A stretch of DNA of 64,000 nt from assembly GCA_902573755.1 (NCBI GenBank), contig CACGLD010000001.1, positions 1 through 64,000 on the forward strand, given 5' to 3'. The DNA is from an uncultured Pelagibacteraceae bacterium. Its GTDB lineage: Bacteria > Pseudomonadota > Alphaproteobacteria > Pelagibacterales > Pelagibacteraceae. Shown here piece by piece: positions 26,244 to 35,786 of this stretch; the stretch's first letter is position 1; each line of letters starts with the position of its first letter. The notes under the pieces are model-generated. The model was not told where the DNA came from. It did not search any database and saw only the letters and a program-made list of their open reading frames with translations. Made by a program: the position numbers and the translations under genes.

Positions 26244-27476
26244 ATGTTTGAAAATATCGATATTGAGAAAGTTAAAGAAGAGCTCAGAAATCACTCAAAA
26301 AATTATAAAGAAAATTTCGCCAAAATTGAAAAGTTCATAGAAACTGAAATTCAAGAAATATTAAATCTCAAAAAAAACAATAAATCTATAATTCCAGAAA
26401 TTAGTATTAATGAGATAGATCAAAAAAAAACAAAGATCATAGAAGATATAAAAAAAAGAGGCTGTGTAATAATCCGAGATGTTTTTGACGACAAATTTAT
26501 TGAAAATTTAAACTTTCAACTAGAGAAGTATATTGATGAAAATAATTATTATGAAGATCAAAAAAAGAAAGCTGATCTAGATAAATATTTTAGTGATCTT
26601 AAATCAGGCAAACCTCAAATATATGGTCTTTATTGGTCTAAAGCACAAATAGAAATAAGACATTCAGAGCAAATGGCTAAAGTAAAAAAATGGCTTAATA
26701 ATCTTTGGTTATTTGAAAACCCTGAATATAAAGTTTTTGATCCAAATAAAGAATTGTCTTATGCAGATAGAGTAAGAAGAAGAGAGCCGGGTGATGATAC
26801 TTTGGGACTTTCTCCTCATTGCGATGCTGGTTCTATTGAAAGATGGACTGACAATCATTATCAAAAAATTTATAGAGATATATTTTCTGACAACTTTGAA
26901 AAATATAATCCATTTGAAGCAAAGTATAGAGATAGAACCATAGAGTTTGAGTCTCCTGCGGTTGCACATGTTTTTAGAACTTTTCAAGGTTGGACAGCTT
27001 TAACCGAGCAAGGTCCTAACGACGGAACTTTGCAATTAATACCAATTGCTAAAGCAATGACATATGTTTTAACAAGAGCATTACAAGACGATGTTCCCAA
27101 AAAAGAGTTATGTGGATCGAAACTTGGAAGAGCGTTATCTGTTAACAAAGATTATCATTCATTGCTTTTAAAAGGACTAATTTCTATTCCAAAAATGAAA
27201 CCGGGAGACACAATTTGGTGGCATCCGGATGTTATTCATGCTGTAGAAAATAAACATTCAGGAAAAAATTATTCAAACGTTATTTATGTTGGTGCAACAC
27301 CTTATTGTAAAAAAAACCTTGATTATACAATAAAACAATCAAAAAAATTTTTAGAAGGAAAGAGTCCACCAGATTTTGCAGCTGAAGATTATGAAATTAA
27401 TTATAAAGATAGAGTTAAAGTAAAAGACTTAAGCTCTTTAGCTAAGAAACAATTAGCTTTAGAAGAATGGAATTAA
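26244..27476 (+). CDS. DUF1479 family protein (putative Fe/2OG oxygenase-like)
   Basis: RGCVIIRDVFDD, LSPHCDAGSIERW, GDTIWWHPDVIHAVE. Confidence 0.85.
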   Translation: MFENIDIEKVKEELRNHSKNYKENFAKIEKFIETEIQEILNLKKNNKSIIPEISINEIDQKKTKIIEDIKKRGCVIIRDVFDDKFIENLNFQLEKYIDENNYYEDQKKKADLDKYFSDLKSGKPQIYGLYWSKAQIEIRHSEQMAKVKKWLNNLWLFENPEYKVFDPNKELSYADRVRRREPGDDTLGLSPHCDAGSIERWTDNHYQKIYRDIFSDNFEKYNPFEAKYRDRTIEFESPAVAHVFRTFQGWTALTEQGPNDGTLQLIPIAKAMTYVLTRALQDDVPKKELCGSKLGRALSVNKDYHSLLLKGLISIPKMKPGDTIWWHPDVIHAVENKHSGKNYSNVIYVGATPYCKKNLDYTIKQSKKFLEGKSPPDFAAEDYEINYKDRVKVKDLSSLAKKQLALEEWN

Positions 27477-27730
27477 TTATTTAAAAGATCTTGAAGTTTA
27501 TTTTCTTTTTCTAATGCTCTTACTTCATCATAACCACCTATATGCTGGTCATCAAAAAAAATTTGTGGAATAGTTCTTTTTCCATTAGCTTTTTTAATCA
27601 TTTCATCCATTGCTCCATCAACTTTTGAAATATCAATTTCATTATAAGGTGCATTATTTCTAGTTAATAATCTTTTTGCAGCCTCACAATAATTACATAG
27701 CGGACCTGTATACATGGTAATTTTTTTCAT
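27473..27730 (-). CDS. grxC: Glutaredoxin
   Basis: MYTGPLCNYCEAAKRLL active site; RTIPQIFFDDQHIGGYDE. Confidence 0.93.
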   Translation of the reverse strand: MKKITMYTGPLCNYCEAAKRLLTRNNAPYNEIDISKVDGAMDEMIKKANGKRTIPQIFFDDQHIGGYDEVRALEKENKLQDLLNN

Positions 27731-27733
27731 AAA

Positions 27734-28030
27734 CTATAGATAGTCACCTTTTTTAATTTTACTAGCTATTTCTTTTCTAGAATATTCAAATTTTTTTCGA
27801 TGTTTTATACTTTTTTGATTTACTCTTTTTCTCCATAACCTGAAAGATGATGGTTTTAGAGATCTTCGCATAATCTTAATTACATCAGATTCTTTCTTTC
27901 CTGTTTTTTTTTCAATTTCCTCGAAAGTGATCCTATCTGCCCACGCTGCCCAAATGATCCAATCCGGATCGTCCATTTTGGGCTCTGGGTTTTTGACTCT
28001 AGTAACTGGTCTGTGACCTTTTTTTTTCAT
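27734..28030 (-). CDS. DUF2805 family protein
   Basis: DPDWIIWAAWADRITFEEIEKKTGKKESDVIKIMRRSLKPSSFRLWRKRV. Confidence 0.85.
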   Translation of the reverse strand: MKKKGHRPVTRVKNPEPKMDDPDWIIWAAWADRITFEEIEKKTGKKESDVIKIMRRSLKPSSFRLWRKRVNQKSIKHRKKFEYSRKEIASKIKKGDYL

Positions 28031-28078
28031 AAATCCTTTATATTTGAAAAAAAAATTTAATGCATTTTTTTTAGCCTC

Positions 28079-28087
28079 TGATATTAT
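28079..28087 (+). promoter_or_regulatory. Putative extended -10 promoter element upstream of LysE-family gene
   Basis: TGATATTAT (TGn-TATTAT) ends 6 nt before the base of the 28093-28141 hairpin; no good -35. Confidence 0.45.
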
Positions 28088-28092
28088 GTCTT

Positions 28093-28147
28093 AGATAGTC
28101 CTTCTTAGCCATCTTTAGCTCCCGGTTTTTAAGGACTATCTTTTTTT
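28093..28147 (+). promoter_or_regulatory. Leader hairpin with terminator-like U-tract and sequestered SD (candidate cis-regulatory RNA or small RNA)
   Basis: AGATAGTCCTT (28093-28103) pairs perfectly with AAGGACTATCT (28131-28141), 27-nt loop, T-run 28141-28147, ATG at 28148. Confidence 0.65.
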
Positions 28148-28762
28148 ATGCTCCCCTTAGATTTCATACTTTACTTACAGATAATAATTTTTTTATTCAT
28201 TACACCTGGAACTCCTAGAGTTGTGATTATTTCTTATTCAATGAATTATGGAGTTGGAAAATGTGTTTGGTCGGCATTAGGGGATGTAACAGCAAATTTT
28301 ATTCAAGCAACATTAGTAATATTTGTAATAGGATCTTTTTTTTCTGAGAACTCAACAATATTAAATATATTTAAATGGATAGGAGTAATTTATATTTTAT
28401 ATCTTGCTTACGATATTTATAAATCACGTCCAAAAACTATTTCAAGTGAAGGAGATATAAAAAAAAGTAACTTATCTTTCTTTAGAGATGGTTTCTTAGT
28501 GGCTGGAACAAGTCCAAAAGCCTGGATGTTTTTTCCTTTTATATTTCCCCAATTTATTGACTTTAATTCAAATTTATTGGCACAATTTGTAATTTTAATT
28601 ACAACTTACATTGTTTTAGATTTTTTATCTCTGATTGGTTATGCGATGCTTGCACAGAAACTAATTAATTGGATAACTGCTAATCCAAAAACAATTAATA
28701 CAATTTCTGCGAGTGTTTTAGTAATTATTGCTGTAATAATTGTTATAACACAGCAATATTAA
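28148..28762 (+). CDS. LysE/RhtB family amino-acid exporter
   Basis: FLFITPGTPRVVIISYSMNYGVGKCVWSALGD and multi-TM pattern. Confidence 0.9.
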   Translation: MLPLDFILYLQIIIFLFITPGTPRVVIISYSMNYGVGKCVWSALGDVTANFIQATLVIFVIGSFFSENSTILNIFKWIGVIYILYLAYDIYKSRPKTISSEGDIKKSNLSFFRDGFLVAGTSPKAWMFFPFIFPQFIDFNSNLLAQFVILITTYIVLDFLSLIGYAMLAQKLINWITANPKTINTISASVLVIIAVIIVITQQY

Positions 28763-28849
28763 ACTGTTTTTGGTCTTTATTGCCACTTGCATAAAATAAA
28801 ATTTCTTTATTTAATCATCACATAATTAATTAATTAAAGAGGAAATAAA

Positions 28850-30088
28850 ATGAGATTAAATAAAATAATTTTAAGTTTTGTTTCTGCATTAGTAATTTTA
28901 TTTTCAACTTCTGTTGCATCTTTTGCAAAAGTAGTTGGTGACAAAATTATTTTAGGTGCTGCGATTTCCTTAACTGGTAAATACTCATCTAATGGTGTTC
29001 ATACTCAAAATGGTTACAACATGGCCGTTGACAGAATTAACAGCATGGGTGGTGTTAAAGTTGGTGGAAAGACTTATAAGTTTGACATTATTTATTACGA
29101 TGATGAGTCAAACCCTAAGAGAGCTGCACAGCTTGCAGAAAGATTAATTTCACAAGATGGTGTTGAGTTTATGCTTGGCCCTTACAGTTCTGGTTTGACT
29201 AAAGCGATTGCTCCAGTGACTGAAAAATATGGTGTTCCAATGGTTGAAGCAAATGGTGCATCTAGATCTTTGTTTACAAAAGGTTACAAATATCTATTTG
29301 CTGTATTAGCTCCAGCTAACTTATATCTTGATGTTGCTATTGAAACAGCGGTTGAGCTAAATGGTGGAAAACCAGTAAAAATTGCACAAGCGTTTGAACA
29401 AGATGCATTCTCACAGGACGTTAGATTAGGTATTTTAGATGCTGCAGAAAGAACTGGTTCTAAAATCATAATTGACGATAAATTGCCTAAAGAGCTAAAT
29501 GATATGGCTGCTACTTTGGTTAAAGTTAAACAAATGAAACCAGATGTACTTGTTGTATCAGGTCACACAAAAGGTGCGTTAACTGCGATCAGACAAATTG
29601 CTGAAATGAAAGTTGATGTTCCAATGTTAGCCATGACTCACTGTGATGCTGCAAAATTATCTAAACAGCATGGTAAGAACTCTCAGTACGCTCTTTGTGC
29701 TTCTCAATGGCACAAGTCACTAACTTATAAAGATGATTTCTTTAAAGATGGGATGACTTATGCTGCAGACTTTGAGAAAGAGTTTGGATATGATCCACCT
29801 TACCAATCTGCTGAATCTTCAGCTGCTTTATTGGTATTCAAAGATGCATTTGAAAGAGCAAATTCTTTCGATCAAAAGAAAGTAAGAGATGCTCTTGCAG
29901 CTACGAATATGCAAACATTCTATGGAAATATTAAATTTGCACCTGGTGGTCAGAACGTTGACAAACCAATGGTACTTTTCCAAGTAATGTGTGATGCTTC
30001 AGGAAGTTGTGAAAACAAAGTTGTTGCTCCATTAAAGTGGGCATCAGCTAAGTTGATACATCCAATTCCTAAGTGGTCAGATAGATAA
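28850..30088 (+). CDS. Branched-chain/amino-acid-type ABC transporter substrate-binding protein
   Basis: Signal peptide; GAAISLTGKYSSNGVHTQNGYNMAVDRIN; followed by Liv-type permeases and ATPases. Confidence 0.92.
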   Translation: MRLNKIILSFVSALVILFSTSVASFAKVVGDKIILGAAISLTGKYSSNGVHTQNGYNMAVDRINSMGGVKVGGKTYKFDIIYYDDESNPKRAAQLAERLISQDGVEFMLGPYSSGLTKAIAPVTEKYGVPMVEANGASRSLFTKGYKYLFAVLAPANLYLDVAIETAVELNGGKPVKIAQAFEQDAFSQDVRLGILDAAERTGSKIIIDDKLPKELNDMAATLVKVKQMKPDVLVVSGHTKGALTAIRQIAEMKVDVPMLAMTHCDAAKLSKQHGKNSQYALCASQWHKSLTYKDDFFKDGMTYAADFEKEFGYDPPYQSAESSAALLVFKDAFERANSFDQKKVRDALAATNMQTFYGNIKFAPGGQNVDKPMVLFQVMCDASGSCENKVVAPLKWASAKLIHPIPKWSDR

Positions 30089-30100
30089 AATAAAATACTA

Positions 30101-30130
30101 AAGCCCCCTAGTCATAGGGGGCTTTTTTTT
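30101..30130 (+). terminator. Intrinsic terminator-like hairpin
   Basis: AAGCCCCCTA-GTCA-TAGGGGGCTT followed by T-run, between SBP and LivH-like genes. Confidence 0.9.
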
Positions 30131-30152
30131 ATATAACCCAAAAATACTTTTT

Positions 30153-31046
30153 ATGGATTTTCTTGTATTTCAATACCCAATGATAACTGTTCAAGCTTGC
30201 TTGGATGGAATTCTTCTTGGAGTTTTGTTTGCATTAATTGCATATGGAATGGCACTTCAATGGGGAGTGATGAACATAATTAACATTGCACAAGGAGATC
30301 TTGTTATTTTAGGAGGATACATAGCATATTTTATGTACCTCTACGGTATACATCCAGCATGGGGAGTAATTGTTGCACCTGTAATAATGTACTTTGTTGG
30401 TATAGCGATTTACAAACTAGTAATTAATAAAGTAGTAGATAGGGATTTATTTATCTCTATTTTGGCGACTTTTGGAATAAGTATTCTTTTCATGCAATTA
30501 ATGAATTTTGCATTTGGTGCAGATGTTGTACTTGCAAACTCTGGTTACGGAACAACTATGTTGTTTGATAACAATGTTGTGTTACCTAATTCAAAAATAT
30601 TTTCAGCATTTATAAGCATTTTGTTTGCAGTTTGTTTAGTAATTTACATGAAAAAATCTAAGCTTGGCCGAGCTATTAGAGCTACAGCTCAAAATGCAAG
30701 AGCCGCAAAGATTTTAGGTGTTGATACAGAAAAAGTTTATGCAGCAACATTTGGAATAAATGCTGCTCTATGTGGTGTTGCTGGAGCATTAATTTCAATA
30801 ACATTTACTATCCATCCCTATATGGGTCTACCTTATACAATCAGATCTTTTATGATTGTAATTGTTGCAGGATTAGGAAATTTACCAGGTGTTGCAATGT
30901 CAGGTATGGGACTAGGAGTTTTTGAGGAATTTGCAGATTATATTTTGGGTACAGAATTTAGAATTGGTTCAGTGTTTTTATTATTAGTTTTAATATTAGT
31001 TTATAGAAGATTTAAACTTTCTAGAAAAAGAGAGTATCTAAAATGA
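30153..31046 (+). CDS. Liv-type ABC transporter permease (LivH-like)
   Basis: LFALIAYGMALQWGVMNIINIAQGDLVILGGYIAY. Confidence 0.92.
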   Translation: MDFLVFQYPMITVQACLDGILLGVLFALIAYGMALQWGVMNIINIAQGDLVILGGYIAYFMYLYGIHPAWGVIVAPVIMYFVGIAIYKLVINKVVDRDLFISILATFGISILFMQLMNFAFGADVVLANSGYGTTMLFDNNVVLPNSKIFSAFISILFAVCLVIYMKKSKLGRAIRATAQNARAAKILGVDTEKVYAATFGINAALCGVAGALISITFTIHPYMGLPYTIRSFMIVIVAGLGNLPGVAMSGMGLGVFEEFADYILGTEFRIGSVFLLLVLILVYRRFKLSRKREYLK

Positions 31047-31225
31047 GAAAAGTTAAAATTAATGATAACCAAGGGAAATCTATTGAAGTTGACATAGATC
31101 AATTTAAAAAACATTTAGATGAATATCACTCCACAGGATCAAGTGTTCATGATGAAGATGGTCATTACTTTACAGTAAATCAGAATTTTAGAGATAAAAT
31201 CAAGAGTTTATATGAACAAGAATAA
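31043..31225 (+). CDS. Small conserved-looking hypothetical protein (60 aa)
   Basis: ATGA overlap with livH-like stop; 3' end overlaps livM-like start by 14 nt; soluble acidic/basic sequence with no recognised family. Confidence 0.75.
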   Translation: MRKVKINDNQGKSIEVDIDQFKKHLDEYHSTGSSVHDEDGHYFTVNQNFRDKIKSLYEQE

Positions 31226-32264
31226 TTTAATACTATACATTGGTATATTAATTTTTGGACTAGCGGCTCCTTATATATTCCCTGCATTTAAAGTGCAATT
31301 ATCAATTCTATGTATATTGATTGTCCTTGCAATCACCTGGAATATTCAAGGAGGTGAAATGGGCTATAACACATTTGGAAATATTTTATTTTATGGATTG
31401 GGAATGTACTTGTGTGCCTCGGTCCAGGTTGGAATGTTTTTTCCATTAGCTGAATGGACTGAAAGTGGTGGTGAAAAAACTTTTGTTCATACACCAGCTC
31501 AATTTTTTCAAGGAATGGCAGCTGGACTTGTAGTTGCTGCAATTGTACCAACAATAGTTGCTGGTTTAATTGGATATGCAATTTTAGGTTTAAGGGGTCA
31601 TTATTTTGCTATCTGTACACTTGGATTAGGTGTAGCAGCCGGAGAAATTTCTGGAGGAATTGAAATCATTGGTGCGGGACAAGGTTTTACTACTCCACCT
31701 TTTCCTAATGTAGGAAGTTTAGAGGCGAGAGGTGAATTCTTTTATTTTTTAAGTTTCTTAGTTTTGGTACTAACATTCATTGCAGTCAAAGCAATTTATA
31801 CCACTAGATTTAAATTAATCTTAAATGCAATTAGAGATAATGAAGATAAAGCAGAAGCCATGGGAATAGAGACCATGAAATATAAAATAATTGGTTGGAT
31901 GATATCTGCCTTCTTCTGTGGTTTAGCCGGAGGAATTATGGGTGGCTTAGTTGGATACATAGACTCCACTGATGTAGCATTTGATGGAAGAGAAATGGGT
32001 GTGTTTATGGTTTTAATGGCAATATTAGGTGGTAAAGGAACTTTATGGGGACCAGTTATTGGCGCAACAGTATTTCATATATTTAAAGAAGGTTTTTGGA
32101 CTTTTTTCTTGGGATGGCAGTATGTGGCTCTTGGAGTTTTAATTGTAGTAATTGTTATTTATTTCCCAGAAGGAATTATGGGATGGTTAAGAGAAAAATA
32201 TCCTGAGAGATTTGGTGAAGTTGTAGATGAAGCAGACCGAAAGGCGCAGGTAGAGATAAAATGA
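31212..32264 (+). CDS. Liv-type ABC transporter permease (LivM-like)
   Basis: TWNIQGGEMGYNTFGNILFYGLGMYL; GHYFAICTLGLGVAAGE. Confidence 0.92.
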   Translation: MNKNNLILYIGILIFGLAAPYIFPAFKVQLSILCILIVLAITWNIQGGEMGYNTFGNILFYGLGMYLCASVQVGMFFPLAEWTESGGEKTFVHTPAQFFQGMAAGLVVAAIVPTIVAGLIGYAILGLRGHYFAICTLGLGVAAGEISGGIEIIGAGQGFTTPPFPNVGSLEARGEFFYFLSFLVLVLTFIAVKAIYTTRFKLILNAIRDNEDKAEAMGIETMKYKIIGWMISAFFCGLAGGIMGGLVGYIDSTDVAFDGREMGVFMVLMAILGGKGTLWGPVIGATVFHIFKEGFWTFFLGWQYVALGVLIVVIVIYFPEGIMGWLREKYPERFGEVVDEADRKAQVEIK

Positions 32265-33001
32265 GTATTCTTGAAGTAAATAATGTCAGCAAATCTTTTG
32301 GGGGAGTAAAAGCTAATGTTGATATTTCAATGAATGTTGAAAAAGGTAAGATAGTTGGATTAATTGGTCCAAATGGTTCTGGAAAAACAACATTATTCAA
32401 TTCAATTGTTGGAACTTATCCAATCGACCAAGGCTCAATTAAGTTTAATGGAAAAGAAGTTTCTGAATTGCCAGTTCCGGTTATTGCAAAATTAGGTTTA
32501 TTAAGAACGTTTCAACAGACAAGAATTTACGGAAAATTAAATTGCATAGATAACATGCTTATCAGTCACAAAGGAAGTGATGAAAGTATGTTTAAATTAT
32601 TTTCAAAAATACCACAGGAATTAACAGAAAAAGCAGAAAATTTATTGAATTTTGTTGGATTATATCAAAAGAGAAAACTTAGAGCAGGAGATTTATCTTT
32701 TGGTCAGCAAAAACTACTAGAGCTTGCTATGGCTCTAATGAATGAGCCGGAAATGCTTTTGTTAGATGAGCCAACCGCAGGAATTAATCCAACCTTAATT
32801 AATGGAATTATAGATAGATTAATTAAAGTGAACCAAGATTTTGGAATTACTCTTTTAGTCATAGAACATAATATGAGAGTAATAATGCAATTAGCGGAAA
32901 ATATTTTTTGTCTAGCTCATGGTAAGATGTTGGCAAACGGATCGCCAGATGAAATTAAAAACGATAAGCGAGTTGTCGACGCATATTTAGGAGCGCAATA
33001 A
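32261..33001 (+). CDS. Liv-type ABC transporter ATPase (LivG-like)
   Basis: GPNGSGKTTLFNSI; LSFGQQKLLELAMAL. Confidence 0.93.
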   Translation: MSILEVNNVSKSFGGVKANVDISMNVEKGKIVGLIGPNGSGKTTLFNSIVGTYPIDQGSIKFNGKEVSELPVPVIAKLGLLRTFQQTRIYGKLNCIDNMLISHKGSDESMFKLFSKIPQELTEKAENLLNFVGLYQKRKLRAGDLSFGQQKLLELAMALMNEPEMLLLDEPTAGINPTLINGIIDRLIKVNQDFGITLLVIEHNMRVIMQLAENIFCLAHGKMLANGSPDEIKNDKRVVDAYLGAQ

Positions 33002-33786
33002 TGTCAAATCAATATGAAGTTTTAGGTAAAGCGCCAACACCGGAAGATTTAAAAAAACTATCTCCAGATGAAATACATTTAACAATTAAAAATTTAAATG
33101 CTGGATATGGAAAAATGGAAATTCTGCATAATTTTGACTTGTTTGTAAATAAGGCTCAATCATTATGTTTGATTGGACCGAATGGAGCAGGTAAATCTAC
33201 AATACTCCATTCGATATATGGGTTTACAAATATTTTTTCAGGTCAAATAGAAATAGATGGTAAAGAAATTACAAATCTAACACCAGCTGAAAAATTAAAG
33301 TCAGTTGGAATTGCATATATTTTACAAGACAACTCTGTCTTTCCAGATATGACGGTAGAGGAAAATTTACTGATGGGTGGCTACATAAAAGATAAAACAG
33401 AGGAATCTTTTGAAGAAGCAGAGAGAATATTAGAAAAATATGAAAGGCTTAGAAACAGAAGAAGCCAACCCGCAAAAGTATTATCTGGTGGAGAAAGAAG
33501 ATTATTGGAAATATCAAGAGCTTTAGTGATGAAACCGTCTGTATTACTTGTTGACGAACCTTCAATTGGTTTGGAACCAAGATATATTGATATGGTTTTT
33601 GAAATTTTAGGAGATCTTCAACAAAATGAAAAAAAAACAATCATTCTAGTTGAGCAAAATGCCAAAAAAGGATTGGAGTTTGCAGATATAGGATACGTTT
33701 TAGTATCTGGGCAAACTGCAATAGCAGGTAAAGGAGACGATTTACTTCAAAACCCTGATGTTGGTAGATTGTTCCTAGGTGGATAA
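33001..33786 (+). CDS. Liv-type ABC transporter ATPase (LivF-like)
   Basis: GPNGAGKSTILHSI; LSGGERRLLEISRAL. Confidence 0.93.
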   Translation: MSNQYEVLGKAPTPEDLKKLSPDEIHLTIKNLNAGYGKMEILHNFDLFVNKAQSLCLIGPNGAGKSTILHSIYGFTNIFSGQIEIDGKEITNLTPAEKLKSVGIAYILQDNSVFPDMTVEENLLMGGYIKDKTEESFEEAERILEKYERLRNRRSQPAKVLSGGERRLLEISRALVMKPSVLLVDEPSIGLEPRYIDMVFEILGDLQQNEKKTIILVEQNAKKGLEFADIGYVLVSGQTAIAGKGDDLLQNPDVGRLFLGG

Positions 33787-34490
33787 TGATTAATAAAAAT
33801 TTTTTCTTCAAAGGATATAGATCTATATTTACTCACGACAGTCCTGCAATTGCTCTCACTTGTTGTTTTATAGCTATTGGAGCTCTATTTAAAAATTTAG
33901 GTTTTAATATTCAGGAAAGTATTTTTTCAACTGTTTTAACTTATGCTTTACCGGGTTCACTAGTAATGGCTGAGTCTATGTTAATTGGAGCATCTCTGTT
34001 AAATATTTTTTTGGCGGTTTGGTTTGTTAACGCAAGACTTTACCCTATGGCTGTATCCTTATTCCCGTTGATGATGCACAAAAGTCAACCTAAATGGAAG
34101 TATTACTTTTCTTGTCATTTCATTGCTGTTTCCGCTTGGCTAATCATGAAAAGTAATTATAAAAAAATTCCAAAAGAATACAGAATTGATTATTGGATTG
34201 GTATTGGAAGTGCAACTGTAAGTGTATCGGTTATTGGAACATTTATAGGTTTCTCTTTTTCAGAGTATTTGAATAAAGATATGATGATGGGATTAGCAAT
34301 TCTTAATCCGGTTTATTTTTTATGCATGATGGTTGGGGCATCTAAGACTATACCGGTAGCTCTATCAGTTTTGCTTGGAACTATATTGGGACCAATTATT
34401 TATTTATTCTCACCAGAGTGGTCAATTTTGTTAGCAGGTGTAATTGGTGGAACCATCGCTTATCTAGTAGGAGAGCACAATGTCAGCTAA
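33786..34490 (+). CDS. azlC: AzlC family branched-chain amino-acid exporter subunit
   Basis: ALPGSLVMAESMLIGASLLNIFLAVWFVNARLYPMAVSLFPLM; AzlD-like gene follows. Confidence 0.85.
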   Translation: MINKNFFFKGYRSIFTHDSPAIALTCCFIAIGALFKNLGFNIQESIFSTVLTYALPGSLVMAESMLIGASLLNIFLAVWFVNARLYPMAVSLFPLMMHKSQPKWKYYFSCHFIAVSAWLIMKSNYKKIPKEYRIDYWIGIGSATVSVSVIGTFIGFSFSEYLNKDMMMGLAILNPVYFLCMMVGASKTIPVALSVLLGTILGPIIYLFSPEWSILLAGVIGGTIAYLVGEHNVS

Positions 34491-34803
34491 TATCGTTTAC
34501 GCAATCCTTGTTACGTCCCTAGCAACATTTTTGTCTAGATTTTTGGGAGCTCTTACATCTGAAGGTATAAAAGAAACCTCTAAACTTTTTAAGTGGTTTA
34601 ATTGTTTAGCTTATGCGACATTAGCAGCACTAATAGCTAGAACTATAATTTTTCCAGCTGGTGTTTTGGTAGATGCTAGTTATTCAAGTAGATTTCTTGT
34701 TGTGCTGTTATCTTTAGTTGTTTTTTTTATTTCAAAGAAAAACTTTGTTTATCCTACAATTTTCTCAGCTATTTGTATGGCAATACTTAATAATTATATC
34801 TGA
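34480..34803 (+). CDS. azlD: AzlD family small subunit
   Basis: 107 aa, about 4 TM, overlaps azlC end. Confidence 0.8.
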   Translation: MSANIVYAILVTSLATFLSRFLGALTSEGIKETSKLFKWFNCLAYATLAALIARTIIFPAGVLVDASYSSRFLVVLLSLVVFFISKKNFVYPTIFSAICMAILNNYI

Positions 34804-34842
34804 TTAGATTGATTTATAAAATAAGGTAAAATAAAATTTAGA

Positions 34843-35754
34843 ATGCAAAAAATTACAGGCATAGACATTCAAAAACATGATAAATCAAATAGGATTATAA
34901 AAATTAGTTTAGATAATGATATTATAGATAAATTAATTTTCCCATTTAATAAATTTGATTTAACAGCGTTGGAGTTAAAACCATTTACAAGATTTACTTT
35001 AGCAAAAAGTTTAGATGATTTAACAGATAATAAATTAAGTAAATTAATGAACTCAATTATTAGAGATAGATCTACAGGTTGCTTTATTATTGGACCAAAA
35101 AATATAACTGCAAAAATTAATGATACATTTTTAGTTAAGTTATCAACTGCAATAGCTCATTTAATTGGTGTACCAAATCATGATGCAATGGCAGGAAAAT
35201 ACTATGCTCGTTTTCATGTAAAACATGAAGATACTAGCGACTCTTACTTAAGAAAAGCTTATAGAAATATGGATCTTCATACAGATGGGACATATGTTAA
35301 AGATGTAACAGATTGGTTAATCATGACAAAAATTGATGAGCAAAATGTTGAAGGTGGAGAAACAGCTATGCTACACCTTGATGACTGGGAGCATTGTGAT
35401 GATTTATATAATGATCCAGTAGGGAGACAAAATTTTGTTTGGGGGTCACCAAAAAGTAAAAATATTGATTACAAGGTAGAGCACCCAGTCTTTTCGCCTG
35501 ATAAAGAGGGAAGACCAACAATATCCTACATAGATCAATTTCCAGAGCCACAAAATATGGACCAAGGAAATTTTTTACAAAGATTATCTGATGGATTAGA
35601 GGAAAGTAAAAATAAAATAATTACAAAGTTACCCGTTGGATTCTCTGTGATTGCAAATAATTATTTCTGGCTTCATGGAAGAAAACCCTTCAAAGAAAAC
35701 AAGGAATTAAGCAGAGAATTACTAAGAATTAGAGGTTCTTTTTTTGTTAATTAA
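34843..35754 (+). CDS. glaH: CsiD/GlaH-family glutarate 2-hydroxylase (Fe/2OG dioxygenase)
   Basis: Recognised similarity to E. coli CsiD: AIAHLIGVPNHDAMAGKYYARFHVKHEDTSDSYLRKAYRNMDLHTDGTYV, MTKIDEQNVEGGETAMLHLDDWEH. Confidence 0.85.
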   Translation: MQKITGIDIQKHDKSNRIIKISLDNDIIDKLIFPFNKFDLTALELKPFTRFTLAKSLDDLTDNKLSKLMNSIIRDRSTGCFIIGPKNITAKINDTFLVKLSTAIAHLIGVPNHDAMAGKYYARFHVKHEDTSDSYLRKAYRNMDLHTDGTYVKDVTDWLIMTKIDEQNVEGGETAMLHLDDWEHCDDLYNDPVGRQNFVWGSPKSKNIDYKVEHPVFSPDKEGRPTISYIDQFPEPQNMDQGNFLQRLSDGLEESKNKIITKLPVGFSVIANNYFWLHGRKPFKENKELSRELLRIRGSFFVN

Positions 35755-35786
35755 TTCAATATAATCAATATAAAGTATCCGAAATT

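Noticed and set aside
26709-26987. 92-aa minus-strand ORF
   Set aside because: Antisense to the DUF1479 gene; no recognisable domain.
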